Origin: Pseudomonas putida
Lineage (GTDB): Bacteria > Pseudomonadota > Gammaproteobacteria > Pseudomonadales > Pseudomonadaceae
Assembly (NCBI GenBank): GCA_029953615.1
Contig: CP124529.1
Coordinates: 3,782,501 to 3,846,500, forward strand
Reading direction: 5' to 3'
Length of the DNA: 64,000 nt
Positions 59,422 through 64,000 of this stretch are shown here, piece by piece (position 1 is the first letter of the stretch; every line of letters starts with the position of its first letter). Below the pieces are notes generated by a model. The model did not search any database and was not told where the DNA came from. It saw nothing but the letters and a program-made list of their open reading frames with translations. The position numbers and the translations under genes are program-made.

Positions 59422-60612
59422 TCAGGCCCTGCGCGGGTTGAGGATCATCAAGGCCAGCACCCCCGCCACAATCCCCCAGAACGCCGAGCCGATCGAAAAC
59501 AGGGTCAGCCCCGAAGCGGTAACCATGAAGGTAATCACCGCCGCCTCCCGCTCACGCGCTTCGCTCATGGCCACGGTCAGCCCGTTCATGATCGAGCCGA
59601 ACAGCGCCAGCGCCGCAATCGACAGCACCAGTTCCTTCGGCAGGGCCGCAAACAGCGCCGCCAAAGTCGCGCCGAACACCCCGGCAATGCCATAGAAAAT
59701 CCCGCACCACACCGCCGCGGTGTAACGCTTGGCGGGGTCTTCATGGGCGTGCGGCCCGGTGCAGATCGCTGCGCTGATCGCCGCCAGGTTGACCCCGTGC
59801 GAGCCAAACGGCGCCAGCAGCAGCGAGGCAAAACCGGTGGCCGAGATCAGCGGCGAAGCCGGCACCTGGTAGCCGTCCGCTCGCAGCACGGCCACACCCG
59901 GCATGTTCTGCGAGGTCATCGCCACCACGAACAGCGGAATGCCGATGCTGATGGTCGCCCCCAGCGAGAAGCTTGGTGTGGTCCACACCGGCGTGGCCGC
60001 TTCCAGGCGAAAGCCGCTGAAGTCCAGCAGGCCCAGGGCGCCAGACAGCGCCGTGCCCACCAGCAGGGCGGCCAGTACGCAGTAACGCGGCGACAGGCGC
60101 TTGACCAGCAGGTAGCTGAAGAACATGCCCAGTACCAGTAAGGTGCGGTGCTGGGCGGCAACGAAGATTTCGCTGCCGATCTTGAACAGAATGCCCGCCA
60201 GCAGCGCCGAGGCCAGCGAAGCCGGGATGCGCCTGACCAGGCGCTCGAAGCTGCCGGTCAGGCCACAGACCAGCACCAGCAAGGCACAGGTGATGTAGGC
60301 GCCGATCGCTTCGCCATAGCTGACCCCGCCCAGGCTGGTGATCAGCAAGGCGGCGCCGGGGGTGGACCAGGCCACGGTGATCGGTGTGCGGTAACGCAGC
60401 GACAGGCCGATGCTGCAAACCGCCATGCCGATCGACAGTGCCCAGATCCATGATGAAATCTGCGCGCTGGTCAGCCCGGCGGCCTGCCCGGCCTGGAACA
60501 TCAGTACCAGCGAGCTGGTATAGCCGGTGAGCATGGCGATAAAGCCGGCGACAACCGCCGAGGGGGAGCTGTCTGCCAGGGGCCGCAGGCGTGCCGAAGT
60601 GGCATCGGTCAT
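59422..60612 (-). CDS. BenE-family benzoate/H+ symporter
   Basis: A 396-residue membrane transporter with 11-12 hydrophobic segments. VVAGFIAMLTGYTSSLVLMFQAGQAAG (key part GFIAMLTGYTSSLVL), PITVAWSTPGAALL, AQHRTLLVLG, MTSQNMPGVAVLRADGY and GSHGVNLAAISAAICTGP are all typical of BenE. No catabolic ben genes lie beside it, so the substrate may be another aromatic acid or unknown. ATG 60612 with AAGGA 9 bases before it. Confidence 0.88.
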   Translation of the reverse strand: MTDATSARLRPLADSSPSAVVAGFIAMLTGYTSSLVLMFQAGQAAGLTSAQISSWIWALSIGMAVCSIGLSLRYRTPITVAWSTPGAALLITSLGGVSYGEAIGAYITCALLVLVCGLTGSFERLVRRIPASLASALLAGILFKIGSEIFVAAQHRTLLVLGMFFSYLLVKRLSPRYCVLAALLVGTALSGALGLLDFSGFRLEAATPVWTTPSFSLGATISIGIPLFVVAMTSQNMPGVAVLRADGYQVPASPLISATGFASLLLAPFGSHGVNLAAISAAICTGPHAHEDPAKRYTAAVWCGIFYGIAGVFGATLAALFAALPKELVLSIAALALFGSIMNGLTVAMSEAREREAAVITFMVTASGLTLFSIGSAFWGIVAGVLALMILNPRRA

Positions 60613-60757
60613 GAACAAAATCCTTGTAAAGGTGTAAGCAGTTTTTTCAGACTACAGCGAGCAAGGTTGATCCTTGCCATACAGCGGCCATTGCTTTTAG
60701 CCGTACAGTCGCCAACTATTGGGCGCAAATGCAGAACTGCTTGGGAGTGGAAGGGCG

Positions 60758-61360
60758 ATGTACAAGGTCTATGGCGACTACCAGTCGGGCAACTGTTACA
60801 AGGTAAAGCTGATGTTGAGCCTGCTGGGCCGGCCATATGAATGGCACCCGGTGGACATACTCAAGGGCGAGACTGAAACGCCCGAGTTCCTGGCGATGAA
60901 CCCCAACGGCAAGGTCCCGGTGCTGGGGCTGGAGGACGGCAGCTACCTGTGGGAATCCAATGCCATTCTCAACTTCCTGGCCGATGGCAGCGAGTTCCTG
61001 CCCACCGAGCCACGCCTGCGCACCCAGGTGCTGCAGTGGCAGTTCTTCGAGCAGTACAGCCATGAGCCGTACATTGCCGTGGCGCGTTTCATCCAGTTCT
61101 ACCTGGGGTTGCCGGACGAGCGCGTGGAGGAGTACCGCAAGCTGCACAAGGGTGGTTACAAGGCACTGAGGGTGATGGAGCGGCAGTTGCAGATGACACC
61201 TTACCTGGTCGGCGAGCAGTATTCGATTGCCGATGTGGCGTTGTATGCCTATACCCACGTGGCGCATCAGGGTGGGTTCGACCTGGCCGATTACCCGGCG
61301 GTGCGGGCCTGGCTGGAGCGCGTCAGCAGCCACCCGCGGCATGTGCCAATGGTGGGTTGA
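60758..61360 (+). CDS. Glutathione S-transferase
   Basis: A 200-residue GST: thioredoxin-like N-domain (MYKVYGDYQSGNCYKVKLML, NPNGKVPVLGLEDG, WESNAILNFLAD) and an all-helical C-domain from about 85 (LVGEQYSIADVALYAYTHV). The serine of SGNCYK would be the thiol-activating residue. I chose ATG 60758; the frame upstream has no similarity. Role in detoxification or metabolism unknown. Confidence 0.92.
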   Translation: MYKVYGDYQSGNCYKVKLMLSLLGRPYEWHPVDILKGETETPEFLAMNPNGKVPVLGLEDGSYLWESNAILNFLADGSEFLPTEPRLRTQVLQWQFFEQYSHEPYIAVARFIQFYLGLPDERVEEYRKLHKGGYKALRVMERQLQMTPYLVGEQYSIADVALYAYTHVAHQGGFDLADYPAVRAWLERVSSHPRHVPMVG

Positions 61361-61371
61361 TCTTTAGCCTG

Positions 61372-61473
61372 TACCGGCCCTATCGCCGGCAAGCCAGCTC
61401 CCACAGGCTCACCACAGGGCTGAATATTGTGGGGTCCCTGTGGGAGCTGGCTTGCCGGCGATAGGGCCGGTAC
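61372..61473. repeat. REP pair (inverted), type B
   Basis: GGCCCTATCGCCGGCAAGCC and GGCTTGCCGGCGATAGGGCC arms around a spacer that again contains TGAATATTGTGG, as at 59.3 kb, between convergent GST genes. Confidence 0.87.
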
Positions 61474-61490
61474 AGGAAACCTGCAAACTG

Positions 61491-61862
61491 TCAGGCCGAA
61501 GCGAACCGCTCATCCAGGTAGGCAATGATCGCCTTGGACTCATACATCCAGGTCACCTTGCCCGCTTCTTCAATGCGCAGGCACGGCACTTTCACCCGGC
61601 CGCCACCTTCCTGCAGGGCCTGGCGGTGCAGCGGGTCGTTCTTGGCATCGCGCAGCGCCACCGGCACGTTCAAACGGTGCAGGGTGCGGCGGGTCTTGAC
61701 GCAGAACGGGCAGGCGTGGAACTGGTACAGCGCCAGGCCCTTGGCCGCTTGCTCGACGCGAGCCTGGGCGGCGGCGTCGCGCTTGCGCTTCGCCGGGCGG
61801 CTGATCCAGTCGCCGAACACGATGAGCTGGCCGAGGCCAACCCGCAGGGCTTTGACGATCAT
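61491..61862 (-). CDS. Glutathione S-transferase N-domain / glutaredoxin-like protein
   Basis: A 123-residue protein with an N-terminal basic segment (about 45 residues) followed by a thioredoxin fold: YQFHACPFCVKTRRTLHRL with the CPFC redox motif, GGGRVKVPCLRIE with cis-Pro, ESKAIIAYLDERF. It lacks the helical GST domain. Likely a membrane-associated glutaredoxin. ATG 61862 with CAGGAG before it. Confidence 0.83.
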   Translation of the reverse strand: MIVKALRVGLGQLIVFGDWISRPAKRKRDAAAQARVEQAAKGLALYQFHACPFCVKTRRTLHRLNVPVALRDAKNDPLHRQALQEGGGRVKVPCLRIEEAGKVTWMYESKAIIAYLDERFASA

Positions 61863-61921
61863 GGGCAACTCCTGAAATGCAAAAGCCGACCCGGCAGGGT
61901 CGGCTCGGGGTCAGCAGCCAA

Positions 61922-62467
61922 TCACTTGATCAGGCTGAGGAACTCGCTGCGGGTGGCGGCGTTTTCGCGGAACTCACCCAGCATCACCGAGGTGATCATG
62001 GTCGAGTTCTGCTTTTCGACACCGCGCATCATCATGCACATGTGCTTGGCTTCGATGACAACGGCAACGCCGGCGGCACCGGTTACCTGCTGCACGGCCT
62101 CGGCAACCTGGCGGCTGAGGTTTTCCTGGATCTGCAGGCGGCGGGCGTACATGTCGACGATGCGCGCCACCTTCGACAGGCCCAGTACCTTGCCCTTGGG
62201 CAGGTAAGCCACGTGCGCCTTGCCGATGAACGGCAGCATGTGGTGTTCGCACATCGAATACAGCTCGATGTCCCGGACCAGCACCATTTCGCTGTTATCA
62301 GAGCTGAACAGCGCATTGTTGGTGACTTCTTCCAGTGTTTGCTCATAACCGCGGCAAAGGTACTTCATCGCCTTTGCAGCCCGCTTGGGCGTGTCGAGCA
62401 GGCCCTCACGGGAGACGTCCTCGCCAATCTGGCTGAGGATCTCGGTGTAGTTCTGTTCCAGGGACAT
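61922..62467 (-). CDS. folE: GTP cyclohydrolase I
   Basis: A 181-residue type IA enzyme making dihydroneopterin triphosphate from GTP, the first step of folate synthesis. [20 protein letters not shown] carries the zinc Cys and the His pair; [22 protein letters not shown] and KHMCMMMRG (second zinc Cys) follow. I chose ATG 62467 ([10 protein letters not shown]). Pseudomonas often has two folE paralogues; only one is seen here. Confidence 0.95.
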   Translation of the reverse strand: MSLEQNYTEILSQIGEDVSREGLLDTPKRAAKAMKYLCRGYEQTLEEVTNNALFSSDNSEMVLVRDIELYSMCEHHMLPFIGKAHVAYLPKGKVLGLSKVARIVDMYARRLQIQENLSRQVAEAVQQVTGAAGVAVVIEAKHMCMMMRGVEKQNSTMITSVMLGEFRENAATRSEFLSLIK

Positions 62468-62537
62468 GGATCTACCTGTGGGAAAAAATCGCAAAAACGA
62501 AGGGTACGGCGGTGAGGGCGGCGCTGCAAGCGCGGCG

Positions 62538-63098
62538 TTACTCGTCGCGGCCTTCGAGCATGGTTCGCTTGAGCATCACATATACCGCGCCGGTGCCGCC
62601 GTGGCGGGCGTTGCACGAGGCAAAACCGAGCACCTGCGGGTGCTGGCGCAGCCAGGTGTTGACGTGGCTCTTGATCATCGGGCGCTTGCCGTCCAGGCGC
62701 GCGGCCTTGCCGTGGGTAACCCGCACGCAGCGCACTTCCAGTCTGGTGGCTTCGGCGATGAAGTCCCACAGGGTTTCGCGGGCTTTTTCCACGGTCATGC
62801 CGTGCAGGTCCAGGCTGCCCTCGAACGGGATCTGCCCCAGCTTCAGCTTGCGCAGCTGGCCTTCCTGCACGCCATCACGGCGCCACAGCAGCTCGTCTTC
62901 GGCGCCAACGTCGATGACGAACTGGTCGGACATGCCGTCGATCACCAGCGCCTTGTCACTGCGCACGGTCGCCGCCTGGCGCAGGCCGGCCAGCTTCTGG
63001 CGGTCGGCCTTGGGCTTGCCGACTTCGGCGCGGTCGTGACTGATCGGTTTGACACCGCGCACTTCGGCCTTGAACAGGGAAAAATCGTCGTCTTGCAT
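62538..63098 (-). CDS. Smr-domain protein (SmrA/SmrB-like)
   Basis: A 186-residue protein with an N-terminal charged region and a C-terminal Smr domain at about 98-180: [36 protein letters not shown] and [12 protein letters not shown]. Smr domains are often RNA endonucleases; SmrB acts on collided ribosomes in E. coli. I chose ATG 63098 with GGAGG before it. Likely nuclease, target unknown. Confidence 0.88.
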   Translation of the reverse strand: MQDDDFSLFKAEVRGVKPISHDRAEVGKPKADRQKLAGLRQAATVRSDKALVIDGMSDQFVIDVGAEDELLWRRDGVQEGQLRKLKLGQIPFEGSLDLHGMTVEKARETLWDFIAEATRLEVRCVRVTHGKAARLDGKRPMIKSHVNTWLRQHPQVLGFASCNARHGGTGAVYVMLKRTMLEGRDE

Positions 63099-63156
63099 GA
63101 TGCCTCCACGTGGGCGGCGTAGTTTACGCGACTGTGGGGCGGTATGCAGCCTGTGC

Positions 63157-63257
63157 GGGCTCTTTCGCGGGCACGCCCGCTCCCACAGGGATATCACAGG
63201 GACTGAGGGCTGCGCGGTACCTGTGGGAGCGGGCATGCCCGCGAAGAGGCCGCTACA
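63157..63257. repeat. REP pair (inverted), type A
   Basis: CTCTTTCGCGGGCACGCCCG and CGGGCATGCCCGCGAAGAGG arms around a 40-base spacer, between the Smr gene and the next minus-strand gene. Confidence 0.85.
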
Positions 63258-63272
63258 GGCAACACAGCCCTG

Positions 63273-63593
63273 TCAATCATGCTTCTTCATCAGGTGCGGC
63301 GACAGGTTCAGCTCGCGCCCGCGGCGCAGGCGAATGCGGCTGCGCCGCCAGAAGCGCACGCCCAGCCACAGCAGCAGCAAGCCGGCTACGGTGAGGATAC
63401 CGGCTAGCGGTTTGTTGGCATTGAGTTCCGCCAGGGCAGGGTAATTGCCCAGCAGGCCGGCGACGCCGGCCATCGCCAGCAGTACGCCCAAGGTGGCCAG
63501 CAGGGCCGACAGGCCGGCCGCCAGGCGGGCGCCCCAGTTACGCGGTTGGCGCGGGCGCAGGCGCTTGGCGTCGAAACTGCCTTTGAGCTTCAT
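63273..63593 (-). CDS. Small membrane protein of unknown function
   Basis: A 106-residue protein with a basic N-terminus (MKLKGSFDAKRLRPRQPRNW), two hydrophobic helices at about 22-48 and 61-80, and a strongly basic C-terminal stretch (FWRRSRIRLRRGRELNL). I do not recognise a family. The reading frame is the only sensible one here and has good third-position GC. Confidence 0.6.
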   Translation of the reverse strand: MKLKGSFDAKRLRPRQPRNWGARLAAGLSALLATLGVLLAMAGVAGLLGNYPALAELNANKPLAGILTVAGLLLLWLGVRFWRRSRIRLRRGRELNLSPHLMKKHD

Positions 63594-63677
63594 TCCGCTT
63601 TCCTCTGTGGATATCCGGAATTCGACCAGGGGCCGCCCATCGGGTTCCGCCCGGCTGCCGGGCGGTTACCTGGCCGC

Positions 63678-64000
63678 TCAGATCAGGCTGGCGGTGGGCG
63701 CCACGCAAGCGAAGTTGTCGGCCATCACGGCCATTTCACACTGGTGGATCTGCGCGGCCGGGATCACCCCATCCTTGAATGCCAGGTCGCGGGTCGCCGA
63801 AGCGTCTTCCACCAGGGTGCAGCGGTAACCATAGTCCTTGGCGCGGCGTACCGTGGTGCTGACGCTGGAGTGGCTCATGAAACCGCAGACGATCAGGTCC
63901 AGGTGGCCCAGTTCCTGGAGTGTCTCGTGCAGTTTGGTGTTCTTGAACGCGTTGGGCATGCGTTTTTCGATGACGATTTCGCCTTCCAGCGGCTCCAGCC
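63678..64000 (-). CDS. Isochorismatase-like hydrolase, 3' end of gene (partial)
   Basis: The last 107 residues of a protein of the isochorismatase/cysteine-hydrolase superfamily; the start lies beyond the window. IEKRMPNAFKNTKLHETL, VCGFMSHSSVSTTVRRAKDYGYRCTLVEDASATRDL match the C-terminal half of the fold. The nucleophile position, usually Cys in the T-x-x-C-V motif, reads Ser (SHSSV), as far as I can align it, so it may not be a cysteine hydrolase. Substrate unknown. Confidence 0.75.
   Translation of the reverse strand, partial: LEPLEGEIVIEKRMPNAFKNTKLHETLQELGHLDLIVCGFMSHSSVSTTVRRAKDYGYRCTLVEDASATRDLAFKDGVIPAAQIHQCEMAVMADNFACVAPTASLI

Noticed and set aside
1..64000. CRISPR arrays, tRNA or rRNA genes, intact insertion sequences or prophage genes
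   Set aside because: I looked for regular spaced repeats, cloverleaf genes and transposase or integrase motifs and saw none.

Overview
The window is chromosomal DNA of a Pseudomonas, most likely from the P. putida group. The order serC, pheA, tyrA-aroA fusion, cmk, rpsA, ihfB followed by an O-antigen locus is the Pseudomonas arrangement. Many inverted pairs of Pseudomonas-type REP sequences with GC-rich cores lie in the flanks, and wbpL/wbpM-type genes are present. This is judged from protein motifs and gene order; no database search was run.

Layout. (1) 1-8449: conserved core for aromatic amino acid synthesis and translation (serC 3' end, pheA, tyrA-aroA, cmk, rpsA), a broken acyltransferase, ihfB and a lapA-type gene. 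(2) 8552-9976: a beta-CASP metallo-hydrolase. (3) 10213-28577: a plus-strand, tightly overlapping O-antigen operon: wzz, an rmlC-fdtA fusion, fdtC- and fdtB-like genes, wzx, glycosyltransferases, a broken wzy, wbpV-, wbpL- and wbpM-like genes, then rmlB, rmlD and rmlA. (4) 28578-33397: an AT-rich islet with a DUF6270 protein, a broken asparagine-synthase-like gene and several hundred bases without an intact gene. (5) 48663-33398: a minus-strand operon converging on the first: wecB, wecC, a giant methyltransferase/coiled-coil/glycosyltransferase gene, a rhamnosyltransferase-DUF6270 fusion, two related small lipoproteins, a membrane protein with a possible kinase-like tail and two GT4 enzymes. 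(6) 49351-64000: ordinary accessory and core genes (comEA, pyrF, an acyltransferase, an oxidoreductase, an SDR, MFS, MocR, MCP, benE, GST, folE, Smr, hydrolase).

How the genes fit together. RmlA and RmlB make dTDP-4-keto-6-deoxyglucose. One fused protein then carries both enzymes that compete for it: the RmlC domain (towards L-rhamnose with RmlD) and the FdtA domain (towards a 3-acetamido-3,6-dideoxyhexose with the adjacent aminotransferase and acetyltransferase). WbpM and the WbpV-like reductase should make UDP-QuiNAc or a related sugar, which WbpL would load on undecaprenyl phosphate. Wzx, Wzy and Wzz would flip, polymerise and set the length. WecB and WecC supply UDP-ManNAcA, probably for the minus-strand operon's glycosyltransferases.

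Caveat. Six genes are split by a frameshift, and in all six the downstream reading frame is displaced in the same sense, as by one extra base. That is what residual insertion errors in an assembly would look like, so these 'pseudogenes' may be intact in the organism.
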